From Cyanobacteria bacterium SBLK (lineage in GTDB: Bacteria; Cyanobacteriota; Cyanobacteriia; Cyanobacteriales; Spirulinaceae), in assembly GCA_017746715.1 (NCBI GenBank), contig JAGHZQ010000103.1:1-46461 (forward strand): a stretch of DNA of 46,461 nt. Reading direction: 5' to 3'. A program made the position numbers and the translations under genes. This document shows positions 16,839-24,841 of the stretch, piece by piece (position 1 is the stretch's first letter; each line of letters opens with the position of its first letter). The notes below the pieces were generated by a model. It did not search any database, was not told where the DNA came from, and worked only from the letters and a program-made list of their open reading frames with translations.

Positions 16839-18194
16839 ATGCACGACACTCTAGATAAAAACAAGTCGCAATTAAAGCCGATTTATAATCGCTCTCGCGA
16901 ACTGTTCGCGAGTGGAGGAACTATTCTACCCGATGGTGTTAGCTCTCCAGTCAGAACGTTTCAATGCGTCGATAGCCCTCCAATTGTGGCGAAAAGCGGG
17001 CGGGGAGTCCATTTAGTGGATGAAGATAACAACAGGTATATTGATTTTGTCATGGGGTTGGGATCTTTAATTCTCGGCCATGCTCCTCCTTCTGTCGTTA
17101 CGGCTTTACACGATCGCATTCAACACGGAACGGTATTTTGCGTGCCCACGGAAATCGAATACAAACTCGCTCGCAAAATTAAAGAAAGCAGTCCTTGTAT
17201 TGACAAATTGAGATTTGTGTGTAGCGGAACGGAAGGGGTAATGAGTGCTTTGCGTTTGGCCAAGGCCTTTACCCAAAGACAGATGTTACTTAAGTTTGTC
17301 GGTTCGTATCACGGTCATGCCGACCCTTTGTTTGGTAGGGGATCGAATTTTTTGAATGCTGCTCAACAATCGGGAATCGATCCGCAGATTCACAAAAACA
17401 CCTTATTAGCCAAATATAACGATCCCCAAGCCGTTCGCGAAATATTCCAACAATACGGCAATGAAATTGCCGCGATCGTTGTCGAACCCGTTGCCTCTAA
17501 TATGGGACTGGCATTACCCCATCGGGATTTTCTCGCCTGTTTGCGGGAAATGTGCGATCGCTGGGGCGCCCTTCTCATTTTTGACGAGGTCGTCACTGGA
17601 TTTCGCTTTTGCTATGGCAGTGTCAGTAACGATCTCGGAGTCCGCCCCGATCTCGTCGTGTTTGGCAAGATTATCGGGGGAGGGACTCCCATCGGAGCCT
17701 ATGGCGGACGGGAGGATATTATGAATGTCTTGCAAACATTACCCCTCGGTTCCAATGTCACCGATGAGGATTTAGACAAGCAAGGGGGAACATTTGCGGG
17801 AAATCCACTTTCCATGACTGCCGGACTTGCCGTTCTCAACCGACTTTCTCAAGATGATTTTTATCCCTTAATGGAAAGTCTGGGACAAACTCTAGAAACG
17901 GCCTTAAAAGATATTTTTCAGCAAAAAAACTTACCTTTCGGATGCGTTCGCAAAGGCTCTTTACTCTCAGTCCTATTGATGGATGGTCCTCTCAAGCTAG
18001 AAAATTGCGATGACTTCGAACGGCAAAACTTCGAGTTATTTGCCCGCTTTCATTTTGAAATGTTAAAGCGTCACTATTTTCTGCCCAATTCTATTGCCGA
18101 ACCTTGGTTTATTTCCTTTGCCCATCAAGATATTAGCTTGCCAGAATTTGCTCGCAATGTCGGCGAAGCCTTAGCATTATGTCTCAACTCTTGA
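16839..18194 (+). CDS. HemL-like class III aminotransferase (PLP)
   Basis: This 451-aa PLP enzyme is related to glutamate-1-semialdehyde 2,1-aminomutase. It shows LFASGGTILPDGVSSPVR, IDFVMGLGSLILGHAPP, the phosphate-binding FVCSGTEGVMSALRLA, GSYHGHAD, LIFDEVVTGFR with the cofactor Asp, and FGKIIGGGTPIGAYGG with the Schiff-base K277. It differs from true HemL in length and C-terminal details, and in its neighbours, which are not tetrapyrrole genes. It is the first gene of a block with a radical SAM enzyme, an amidinotransferase, a transporter and a guanidino methyltransferase. It may move or install an amino group on the precursor to be amidinated. The true hemL is presumably elsewhere. An AGGATGATAAGT stretch precedes the start. 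Confidence 0.87.
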   Translation: MHDTLDKNKSQLKPIYNRSRELFASGGTILPDGVSSPVRTFQCVDSPPIVAKSGRGVHLVDEDNNRYIDFVMGLGSLILGHAPPSVVTALHDRIQHGTVFCVPTEIEYKLARKIKESSPCIDKLRFVCSGTEGVMSALRLAKAFTQRQMLLKFVGSYHGHADPLFGRGSNFLNAAQQSGIDPQIHKNTLLAKYNDPQAVREIFQQYGNEIAAIVVEPVASNMGLALPHRDFLACLREMCDRWGALLIFDEVVTGFRFCYGSVSNDLGVRPDLVVFGKIIGGGTPIGAYGGREDIMNVLQTLPLGSNVTDEDLDKQGGTFAGNPLSMTAGLAVLNRLSQDDFYPLMESLGQTLETALKDIFQQKNLPFGCVRKGSLLSVLLMDGPLKLENCDDFERQNFELFARFHFEMLKRHYFLPNSIAEPWFISFAHQDISLPEFARNVGEALALCLNS

Positions 18195-18275
18195 GAACGT
18201 AATATCAAAACCCCATCAGGAGATCGCCAACAAGCGCGATTGTAAAAGTTTCTATTTTATTTTCAGGAGGGATTT

Positions 18276-19307
18276 ATGTCCGCACAAACTATTACGAGAA
18301 CCATGAGCGTCTTATCTGAAGTCTCGGGTTTCTCCACCGAAGAAATTGCGAAAGTTGCCGAACGCTATCCTTTAGCCGTATCGCCTTTTATTGTCAAACG
18401 ATTGCAAGAAGGAAACTATTCCCTCGAAGCCCTGCGCCAATTTTTACCCGATACGCGAGAATTAATGGACATTGAGGGCTTTGTCGGCGATCCTACAGGA
18501 GAAAAAGAATTACAACCCGAACGGTCGATTTTACGCACCTATCATAATCGCTTGGCAATAATCGTGACGTTAAAATGTTTGGTCTATTGCCGCTTCTGTT
18601 TCCGGAAAGAAAAAGTAGGATTTCCCGATAGCGTTATGCCGGAATCGGAACTCGATAAAGCGATCGATTATATTGCCGCCCATCCCGAAATTAATGATAT
18701 TCTCTTATCGGGAGGAGACCCCCTCTCCCTATCCAATCAAAAACTTTTGTCCTTCCTGAAAAAACTCCGAGAACTCAAACAATTAAAAGCCATTCGTATC
18801 GATAGTCGCGCCCTTTCTTTTGCTCCCGATCGCCTCGATGGCGAACTGCTCGAATTTTTAGAAGCAGATGGGCGTTACTGGTACTATGCTCATATGAATC
18901 ATCCCGATGATGTCAACCATCCTGACATTATTGCTGCAACCAAGCGTTTATTATCTGCGGGGATTCCCATTTACAATCAATGCGTTTTCTTGGCTGGGGT
19001 CAATGATAATGTAGAGACGATGGTTGAATTAATGGAAACGTGTTACGAACACAAAATTATCCCTTACAATCTCTATGTTTTAGATCGGGTCAAAGGCGGC
19101 GCGCATTTCGACGTTCCCATCGATCGCGTGGTGGAAATCTACGAAGCGATTTCTCACTTAGCCGGTCCGGCACAACCTCTCTTGGTATTTGTTGATGAAA
19201 AAAGTCGCAAGCATCGTGCGGTTTATCACGAATCGTTAGATTTACATCAATTTTTAAATCTGCGAATGAACTATAGCAATCATCAACGACAGCCGTCTCT
19301 CGTTTAA
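18276..19307 (+). CDS. KamA/EpmB-family radical SAM enzyme
   Basis: This 343-aa protein is a radical S-adenosylmethionine enzyme of the lysine-2,3-aminomutase family. The cluster motif is C101-LVY-C105-RF-C108. DILLSGGDPL is the SAM-binding GGDP motif, and YNQCVFLAGVNDN is a family block. YVLDRVKGGAHF resembles EpmB, and D270 and D307 line up by eye with the two Asp residues that hold the substrate amine in lysine aminomutase. The glycine-rich PLP-lysine loop is replaced by DEKSRKHRA, where K312 could still be the PLP lysine. A strong AGGAGGG ribosome binding site precedes the ATG. It is 81 bp behind the HemL-like gene, so 2,3-amino migration on a small amino acid is plausible but unproven. 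Confidence 0.87.
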   Translation: MSAQTITRTMSVLSEVSGFSTEEIAKVAERYPLAVSPFIVKRLQEGNYSLEALRQFLPDTRELMDIEGFVGDPTGEKELQPERSILRTYHNRLAIIVTLKCLVYCRFCFRKEKVGFPDSVMPESELDKAIDYIAAHPEINDILLSGGDPLSLSNQKLLSFLKKLRELKQLKAIRIDSRALSFAPDRLDGELLEFLEADGRYWYYAHMNHPDDVNHPDIIAATKRLLSAGIPIYNQCVFLAGVNDNVETMVELMETCYEHKIIPYNLYVLDRVKGGAHFDVPIDRVVEIYEAISHLAGPAQPLLVFVDEKSRKHRAVYHESLDLHQFLNLRMNYSNHQRQPSLV

Positions 19308-19311
19308 ATTA

Positions 19312-19332
19312 AGGAAAAAAGCGCTTTTTCCT
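19312..19332. terminator. A/T-armed hairpin behind the radical SAM gene
   Basis: AGGAAAAA (19312-19319) and TTTTTCCT (19325-19332) pair around a GCGC loop just after the stop codon. The U-rich right arm could terminate or attenuate transcription between the radical SAM and amidinotransferase genes. Confidence 0.4.
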
Positions 19333-19363
19333 AAGCGATCGAAAAAGTAACCTAAAAGTAAGT

Positions 19364-19394
19364 TTGATGAAGGTCGCTATACGATCTTCATCAA
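19364..19394. promoter_or_regulatory. 13-bp inverted repeat upstream of the amidinotransferase gene
   Basis: TTGATGAAGGTCG and CGATCTTCATCAA pair fully (one G-U) around CTATA. The hairpin ends 34 bp before the amidinotransferase start, so it could be an operator or a leader RNA structure. There is no T run to make it a clear terminator. Confidence 0.45.
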
Positions 19395-19428
19395 CTTTCC
19401 TCGAGTCAATTTTTCATGGAGGCTTTGG

Positions 19429-20538
19429 ATGACTCTCGAACATCAACAAGAAAAAGACTGTGTCGTTAACGTCTACGCTGAATGGGATCCTTTAGAAGAA
19501 GTCATTGTCGGTATTGTTGATGATGCCGTTCTTCCTGCGTGGGATGTTATTAACAAACATACCGTTCCTCCGGGAGAATGGGAAGAAATCGCCAAGCAAT
19601 TAGTCGGTAAAAAAGGCAATCCTTACCCGCCAGAAATTATCGAAGCGGCACGAAAAGAAGTTGAAGAGTTCGTGCATATTTTAGAAGCTGAAGGGGTTAA
19701 AGTGCGCCGTCCCGATCGCATGGATTTTACTCAGCCTTTTGCTACACCTGCATGGCAAATCAAAAGCGGTTTTAATGCAGCCAATCCTCGGGATTCCTTG
19801 CTAGTTATCGGGAATGAAATTATTGAGGCCCCTATGGCCGATCGCGCCCGTCATTTTGAAACCTGGTGCTACCGTTCTTTATTAAAAGAATATTTTCATG
19901 CTGGGGCAAAATGGACGGCCGCTCCCAAGCCCCAATTATTAGATGACTTATACGATCCTAACTACGCACCGCCTCAAGAGGGAACAAAAAAAATCAACTA
20001 TGTTTTAACAGAATTTGAACCGACCTTTGATGCTGCTGAATTTATGCACTGCGGTCGCGATCTGTTCGTACAAAAAAGCCACGTAACCAACGAATTTGGC
20101 ATTGCTTGGCTGCAAAGACACCTGGGAGAAGACTATCGCATTCACGTTATCGAATCTCGAGATCCTCAAGCCATTCACATTGACTCTTCTTTTCTGCCTT
20201 TAGCCCCCGGAAAAGTGATGGTCAATCCCAAATATTTAGATGTCAATAATCTCCCCAAAGTCCTGAAAAGTTGGGATATTCTCATTCCTCCAGAACCTGC
20301 ATACAAACCCCCTCAACGTTTGGGATTGCTCAGCCCTTGGATTAGCCTGAATATCTTAATGCTTGACGAAGAACGCATCATCGTTGAAAAATCTGAAGAA
20401 CCTTTAATTAAAGCCATGAAAGACTGGGGATTTAAACCCATTCCTTGTGAATTTACCAATTATTACCCTTTTGTGGGGGGCTTGCATTGTGCTACTTTAG
20501 ATATTCGCCGACGCGGAAAACTACAATCTTATTTTTAG
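19429..20538 (+). CDS. Glycine amidinotransferase (AGAT-type) homologue
   Basis: Enzymes of this family move the amidino group of arginine to an amine (glycine in creatine synthesis), releasing ornithine. The 369-aa protein keeps the catalytic residues: D211 in HCGRDLF, H250 in AIHIDSSF and C354 in GGLHCATLDIRRRG. Its last residues (RRRGKLQSYF) closely follow animal AGAT. The two residues before the catalytic His that set acceptor choice in AGAT and CyrA differ here (Q247, I249), so the acceptor may not be glycine. ATG 19429 follows GGAGG. The transporter gene starts 14 bp downstream and a GAMT-like gene lies beyond it, which supports guanidino-compound synthesis. No polyketide synthase genes are nearby, so it is not a cylindrospermopsin locus. 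Confidence 0.92.
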   Translation: MTLEHQQEKDCVVNVYAEWDPLEEVIVGIVDDAVLPAWDVINKHTVPPGEWEEIAKQLVGKKGNPYPPEIIEAARKEVEEFVHILEAEGVKVRRPDRMDFTQPFATPAWQIKSGFNAANPRDSLLVIGNEIIEAPMADRARHFETWCYRSLLKEYFHAGAKWTAAPKPQLLDDLYDPNYAPPQEGTKKINYVLTEFEPTFDAAEFMHCGRDLFVQKSHVTNEFGIAWLQRHLGEDYRIHVIESRDPQAIHIDSSFLPLAPGKVMVNPKYLDVNNLPKVLKSWDILIPPEPAYKPPQRLGLLSPWISLNILMLDEERIIVEKSEEPLIKAMKDWGFKPIPCEFTNYYPFVGGLHCATLDIRRRGKLQSYF

Positions 20539-20552
20539 AGACTGAAAATTTT

Positions 20553-21467
20553 ATGGCAGAAATCAAAGCGCAATGGGAGATATCCAAACAAAATCAAATC
20601 TATCTGGGTTTTGTTTTAATTTTACTTGCCAGTCTCATCTTTAGTTCGAGTTTTCCGGTCATTCGAAGTATCGTCTGGGAGGTTTCGCCCCAACTGCAAA
20701 TTGCCTTGCGTTTTGGGATTGCAGCCATGCTTTTAACCCCTTTTTTTCGCGGTTTTACCTTGCCTTTATTGCGAGATGGGGCGATTGTTGGGATTTTATT
20801 CTTTTGTCTTTGTGCGGCCGAAGCCCTCGGCCTGCAAGAACTCACAGCAAATCGTGCGGGATTTATTGTTGCTTTGAGCGTTATTTTCGTGACTCTATTT
20901 GAACTCATTGCAGGTAAGCCGATTAGTTTGCGAGTCATTCTGGCTGCATTCATGTCCTTTGTGGGAACGGGAATTATGGCTTGGAATCAAGACGTTTCCT
21001 TGGTTGGTGCGAGTTGGTTTTTAATCTGCGCCCTTCTCGATTCCGCTTATATTTTAGTTATAGAGAAAGTGACGCTCCAACACTCCCCCATGCAGCTTTC
21101 TATTATTAGTTTTTGGGTGACGGCCTTTTTGGGAATTCTTTGGTCTTTCCCTCAACTCTCAACTCAGATGGAAGTCGTCAATCGCCATATCGGGGCAATT
21201 GCGTATTTGGCTCTTGTGGCAACCATACTCTACTTTTTTGTTGAATTGTTGGGACAGCGTTGGATTCCGGGTCAAGAAGTTGCTATATTCCGCGCGATCG
21301 ATCCGATTTTGACTGCTATTCTCTCATTTTTACTATTAGGAGAAACATTAACTACACGAGATGTATGGGGTGGAATCCTGATTCTTATTGCTATTGTATT
21401 AGTGGTAACAAAAAAAGATATAGGCGAGGAGAAATCCTCACCCAATTCGCCTATTTCCGCAAATTAA
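20553..21467 (+). CDS. EamA/DMT-superfamily transporter
   Basis: This 304-aa protein has ten predicted helices in two EamA repeats. FSSSFPVIRSI and LQELTANRAGFIVALSVIFV mark the first, and VEKVTL to VAIFRAIDPILTAILSFLLLGETLT the second. Members export or exchange amino acids and related metabolites. It starts 14 bp after the amidinotransferase stop (MAEIKAQW at ATG 20553), tight enough for co-transcription and translational coupling. That makes it the candidate exporter for the product of this block. An earlier in-frame start inside the amidinotransferase gene is unlikely. The substrate is inferred only from context. Confidence 0.88.
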   Translation: MAEIKAQWEISKQNQIYLGFVLILLASLIFSSSFPVIRSIVWEVSPQLQIALRFGIAAMLLTPFFRGFTLPLLRDGAIVGILFFCLCAAEALGLQELTANRAGFIVALSVIFVTLFELIAGKPISLRVILAAFMSFVGTGIMAWNQDVSLVGASWFLICALLDSAYILVIEKVTLQHSPMQLSIISFWVTAFLGILWSFPQLSTQMEVVNRHIGAIAYLALVATILYFFVELLGQRWIPGQEVAIFRAIDPILTAILSFLLLGETLTTRDVWGGILILIAIVLVVTKKDIGEEKSSPNSPISAN

Positions 21468-21530
21468 ATCGGGACTGGCTATTCTGATAAAAGAGATTGA
21501 ATATTAACCTATCCAACCTCCTTTGCATCT

Positions 21531-22196
21531 CTACTTAATTAATAAAATACACAGCGTGTATTGATAATTTGACGGTTGGCTCTTGTCTTCAGAGGGAACC
21601 ATGTCAATAACGGTGTAATCGCAATCTGGCGTGGGATCGACAGATAATTTTTCAAGAATTGTTTTGGAAAAACGAGTAAAGATTTCATCTTGATAGGTAA
21701 TCTCAAAATGAGGATTAAGATTGTAAAGTGTTGTTGCTCCGTTCGGTTTTAACCACTTTTCAAATGCTACGCGAAAAAAATGAAACTTTTCGCGTTCTGC
21801 AATTTCGCGAGTAGGAGCATAGGGATCGAAAAATATGCCATCATATTGTTGTTTGAGACTATCTTCAAGATTCTGCCAATAATCTTGAATAATTGTGATG
21901 TCCGAATCCGGTCGTTCTGCTTTCCAAGCCAATGCTTTTTCATAAACTTGTGGATGGGGTTCGAGAATTGTATGACTTTTAAATCCCATTTCTTGAATTT
22001 TATTTGCCGAGATTCCCATGCCAAAACCGATTTCCAAAACATCTCCAGAAGTATGCGCTCGTAACATTTCAACCATTTTGTACATCATGGGCAATTCCCA
22101 AGCCATCATAACTTGATGTCCGCCTATCAAAAGGCGATCTTCAGTATAAATTGCTTCTTCATTCGACCAATTGGGTAAAGGTGCACTTTTCAGCAT
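21531..22196 (-). CDS. Guanidinoacetate N-methyltransferase (GAMT)-like methyltransferase
   Basis: This 221-aa SAM-dependent methyltransferase has SAM motif I as VLEIGFGMGIS (~53-63) and the acidic ILEPHP strand. It resembles GAMT along its length: MMAWELPMMY carries E34 and IFFDPYAP carries D124, which line up with the two acids that grip the guanidine group in animal GAMT. LKPNGATTLYNL matches the LLKPGG block. So it should methylate a guanidino nitrogen, giving creatine or an analogue. It faces the amidinotransferase/transporter genes convergently, 63 bp from the transporter stop. An AAGGAGGTTTAA ribosome binding site precedes the ATG. This assignment is from motif reading, not a search. 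Confidence 0.85.
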   Translation of the reverse strand: MLKSAPLPNWSNEEAIYTEDRLLIGGHQVMMAWELPMMYKMVEMLRAHTSGDVLEIGFGMGISANKIQEMGFKSHTILEPHPQVYEKALAWKAERPDSDITIIQDYWQNLEDSLKQQYDGIFFDPYAPTREIAEREKFHFFRVAFEKWLKPNGATTLYNLNPHFEITYQDEIFTRFSKTILEKLSVDPTPDCDYTVIDMVPSEDKSQPSNYQYTLCILLIK

Positions 22197-22399
22197 TTAA
22201 ACCTCCTTAGATATTCTTTATTTGAATTATAGATTGCTATCACTATAATAAACAAGAGAAATGTTTTGCATTTTTTTTACTTTCTTTAAGATTTTAGACC
22301 GATCGCAAAATCTTACGATTTTTTTACATAAAATGCCTCTTGTCAATTATGATAAGTATAAGATATTGGAAAACCCGTAAAGAACGAATTAAAGATTGT

Positions 22400-22711
22400 A
22401 TGCACTCCCTTTCTATTCCAACATGGATCGTTCATATTTCGAGCGTCATTGAATGGGTTCTTGCCATTTGGCTGATCTGGCGTTACGGCGAAGTCCGAGG
22501 CGATCGCGCTTGGAAATGGTTTTCCCTCGCTATGTTACCTGCATTAGTGAGTGCTATGTGCGCCTGTACGTGGCATTTCTTTGACAATATTAAATCCTTA
22601 GAATGGTTAGTGACCCTACAAGCGGCAACGACGGTTTTAGGAAATACGACCCTCTGTCTGGCAGCATGGGGACTGTGGAGAACGTCTAAGAAACGAATGA
22701 ATAGTGGATAG
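22400..22711 (+). CDS. DUF2499 membrane protein
   Basis: This 103-aa membrane protein of the DUF2499 family is conserved in cyanobacteria and plastid-bearing eukaryotes. MHSLSIPTWIVHISSVIEW is the family N-terminus, and MLPALVSAMCACTWHFFDN is its most conserved block. Three hydrophobic helices are visible. ATG 22400 fits the family; an open frame reaches 60 bases further back. The last residues and the stop lie inside a TAGTGGA tandem repeat. The DUF3593 gene follows 58 bp downstream, and the two families usually go together. The function is unknown, probably thylakoid- or photosynthesis-linked. Confidence 0.9.
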   Translation: MHSLSIPTWIVHISSVIEWVLAIWLIWRYGEVRGDRAWKWFSLAMLPALVSAMCACTWHFFDNIKSLEWLVTLQAATTVLGNTTLCLAAWGLWRTSKKRMNSG

Positions 22712-22734
22712 TGGATAGTGGATAGTGGATAGTG
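22701..22734. repeat. Tandem TAGTGGA heptamers
   Basis: About four and a half copies of TAGTGGA lie across the end of the DUF2499 gene and the gap to DUF3593. The array provides the last codons and stop of DUF2499. It is a simple repeat, not CRISPR: there are no spacers. Confidence 0.8.
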
Positions 22735-22769
22735 AAGAGTAACAACTAACAACGAAGAACTAAGAACCC

Positions 22770-23048
22770 ATGTCTACCAATACCTTATTTGCCCTTTCTC
22801 TCTTTCCTTATTTGGGATTTTTGTGGTTTTTGACGCGATCGCGAAAAGCGCCCCTTTTATCATTAATTGGCTTTTATGTTTTATTGATTTTTGTTTTTAT
22901 CACCATTCCAGCCGGAATTTATGCTAAAAAAGTTTATAATTTGCCCCTTGCCGATTTAGATTGGCTGCATGGGAGTGCGGAGTTCTTTTTAACGGTTTCT
23001 AATGTTTTAGTCGTTCTCGGATTTCATCGAGCTTTACAGGAGAAATAG
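22770..23048 (+). CDS. DUF3593 membrane protein
   Basis: This 92-aa protein of the DUF3593 family reads FALSLFPYLGFLWFLTRS, a central helix (LIGFYVLLIFVFITIPAG), then LHGSAEFFLTVSNVLVVLGF. Three transmembrane segments are seen. The family is restricted to oxygenic phototrophs and normally adjoins DUF2499, as here. They may form one complex; the role is unknown. The start follows repeat-derived DNA with no strong ribosome binding site. Confidence 0.9.
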   Translation: MSTNTLFALSLFPYLGFLWFLTRSRKAPLLSLIGFYVLLIFVFITIPAGIYAKKVYNLPLADLDWLHGSAEFFLTVSNVLVVLGFHRALQEK

Positions 23049-23237
23049 GACGGTCATTTTTTGGGGAGTATTGCAGGATTTGCCGTTCTCCCGATCCAAT
23101 CTTTGCAAGGACACGCCCTCTCTCGTAGTAGTAGGTAGATTTTTATTTTTCTCAACTCATCGGCAAAAAAAATCAGCAGATCTATAGATTATGACATTTT
23201 TGATTACGACAAAATATCTCCTAAGCGTAGTACAAAT

Positions 23238-24125
23238 ATGATATTTGGTTTGAGACCGCTATTCCGCCAAAATCTCTTTTCTCTTACCTTGCCAACTACG
23301 TCGGAATATTTTCCTTCTTACCAAGAACTTCGACAATTTTGTGTTTTTGAAAATCTAGGATCGGGAGAATATACTCTGAAATTAGTTTATATACCTACAC
23401 GATCGCAAAAATTAGAAAAGCTCAAAGAAAAAAATGCTGATGTCATAGATCCCGAGCAATATATTGAAAGTTCTTCTATAAAGCTAAACTTGATTCGTCC
23501 CCAAAAAGAAGAACCAAACACATTAACGACTCCGGATATAAAATTTCAAGTCTTTATAGCTGGAGAAAATGAAATAAAATTATCCAAAATAATCAAGCAA
23601 ATGAACTTATGGGAATTTTTAATCTCTCGTCTTCCTAGATCGAGTTCCCATCCAAAACCTTATCTTGTTCTCCCTCTGTGCTTTCGCATTATTAATGAAT
23701 CATCAAAACCTTATCGATTTGATTTTTACAATTTTTCTACACCAGATTTTATTTATGATGGGACTCTCATTGATTGGGAAGTCGTAGTATCACCATTCAG
23801 AATCATTTATGGAAAACCCGAAGATTATCCTATTGTGATGCCAAACAAGAGTATTGATTTTTATCCCGATCTGGTGGTTTTCTTATCTGGATGGAATCAG
23901 TTTCGATTAAGTTTATTTTCTCGTAATGAATTTCATTTGATTTCAGAACCACTTAAACCCCAGAAATATAACATCTGCATTAATTATCAGAATCAAAGTA
24001 AAAACACTCATGCTTATGATACAGAAACTCAACAAACGTCTCTATTAGAAAATTTTTGGGTAGGAGCAATATCAACACCTCCCAAAATTTTAATTCTCTT
24101 CCTCATCACTTTCTCAAAACCTTAA
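23238..24125 (+). CDS. Hypothetical protein, probably fused or truncated at the 3' end
   Basis: No family is recognised for this 295-aa soluble-looking, AT-rich, Lys/Glu/Ile-rich protein. Aromatic-rich blocks include FRIINESSKPYRFDFYNFSTPDF and VVFLSGWNQFRLSLFS, which suggest a beta-rich fold. The last ~13 residues (ILILFLITFSKP) run into the start of the truncated O-antigen ligase DNA in another frame, so the native C-terminus may have been lost at that junction. Composition is much more AT-rich than the DNA from about 24120 onward. Confidence 0.6.
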   Translation: MIFGLRPLFRQNLFSLTLPTTSEYFPSYQELRQFCVFENLGSGEYTLKLVYIPTRSQKLEKLKEKNADVIDPEQYIESSSIKLNLIRPQKEEPNTLTTPDIKFQVFIAGENEIKLSKIIKQMNLWEFLISRLPRSSSHPKPYLVLPLCFRIINESSKPYRFDFYNFSTPDFIYDGTLIDWEVVVSPFRIIYGKPEDYPIVMPNKSIDFYPDLVVFLSGWNQFRLSLFSRNEFHLISEPLKPQKYNICINYQNQSKNTHAYDTETQQTSLLENFWVGAISTPPKILILFLITFSKP

Positions 24126-24838
24126 TCTTGCTCCTGCGGCGATCGCTTACCCTCCCCAAACGCCAAGCGATCGTCCTCCTGTGTCCCTTCATCGCCGCCC
24201 TTTTCCTCACTCAGACCCGCATGGGTATCCTCGCCTTTTTCGGGGCAACGGCGTACCTTTTGAGGGGTAAAATCAAAAGAGCGATCCCCTTCCTCCTCAT
24301 TGGCGCGATCGCCCTTGGTAGTTGGACGACATGGCGACAGATTGACAAACTTTCCCCCCTCAACCAAGCCGCCTCGGGACGGGTGGGAATGTGGGAACAA
24401 GCCCTGCGCGGGATAAAGATGCGTCCGGTATGGGGTTGGGGATACAACGGCCATGGAATCGCCCATCCTTATAGCGATCGCTGGAGTCCTGCCTCAATTC
24501 GCGTACTTCGCATGGATGCAATAAGTTTTGTGGGAGAATTCGCGACAAGAAATATTCAATCCCGTCCCATTCCCACTCACAAAGCTCATAATTTAATCCT
24601 CGATACCCTGCAATCTTTGGGAATTATAGGATTATTGGCCTATTTTGCCCTCTTTGGCTTTTATTTTTGTCATATTTTGCATTCTCCCTTTTTCCAACTA
24701 GAAGCGATCGCTATCACCGCCCTCATTTTTACCTTGACTTGGTTTGATTGCGCTCAATACAGCCATCTCTTATGGTGGAGTTTTTCTGGAGGAATCCGAT
24801 CGAGTACCAAGACAGGCGATCGCGCGATCGCCTGTTAA
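24115..24838 (+). pseudogene. 5'-truncated O-antigen ligase/polymerase (Wzy_C family)
   Basis: About 240 residues of an O-antigen ligase-type membrane protein remain: LTQTRMGILAFFGATAYLL, then GRVGMWEQALRGI, VWGWGYNGHG and the HKAHNLILDTLQSLGIIGLL motif of the Wzy_C domain. Complete members have over 400 residues with a first set of helices, which is missing here. The open frame has only a TTG start inside the upstream gene. The sharp change from AT-rich to HIP1-bearing DNA near 24115 marks a deletion or insertion joint. Probably non-functional. Confidence 0.75.
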
Positions 24839-24841
24839 AGT

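Noticed and set aside
16839..18194. Calling the aminotransferase hemL (tetrapyrrole synthesis)
   Set aside because: The neighbours and length do not fit; it is better treated as a HemL-like paralogue of unknown substrate.
18276..19307. Idea that the radical SAM enzyme has lost PLP binding
   Set aside because: K312 can be aligned with the PLP lysine region of EpmB, so loss is not shown.
19429..22196. Cylindrospermopsin, saxitoxin or guanitoxin cluster
   Set aside because: No polyketide synthase, peptide synthetase or other signature genes of those toxins are present.
22701..22734. Tandem repeat that could suggest a CRISPR array
   Set aside because: The units are 7 bp and contiguous, with no spacers; no cas genes are present.
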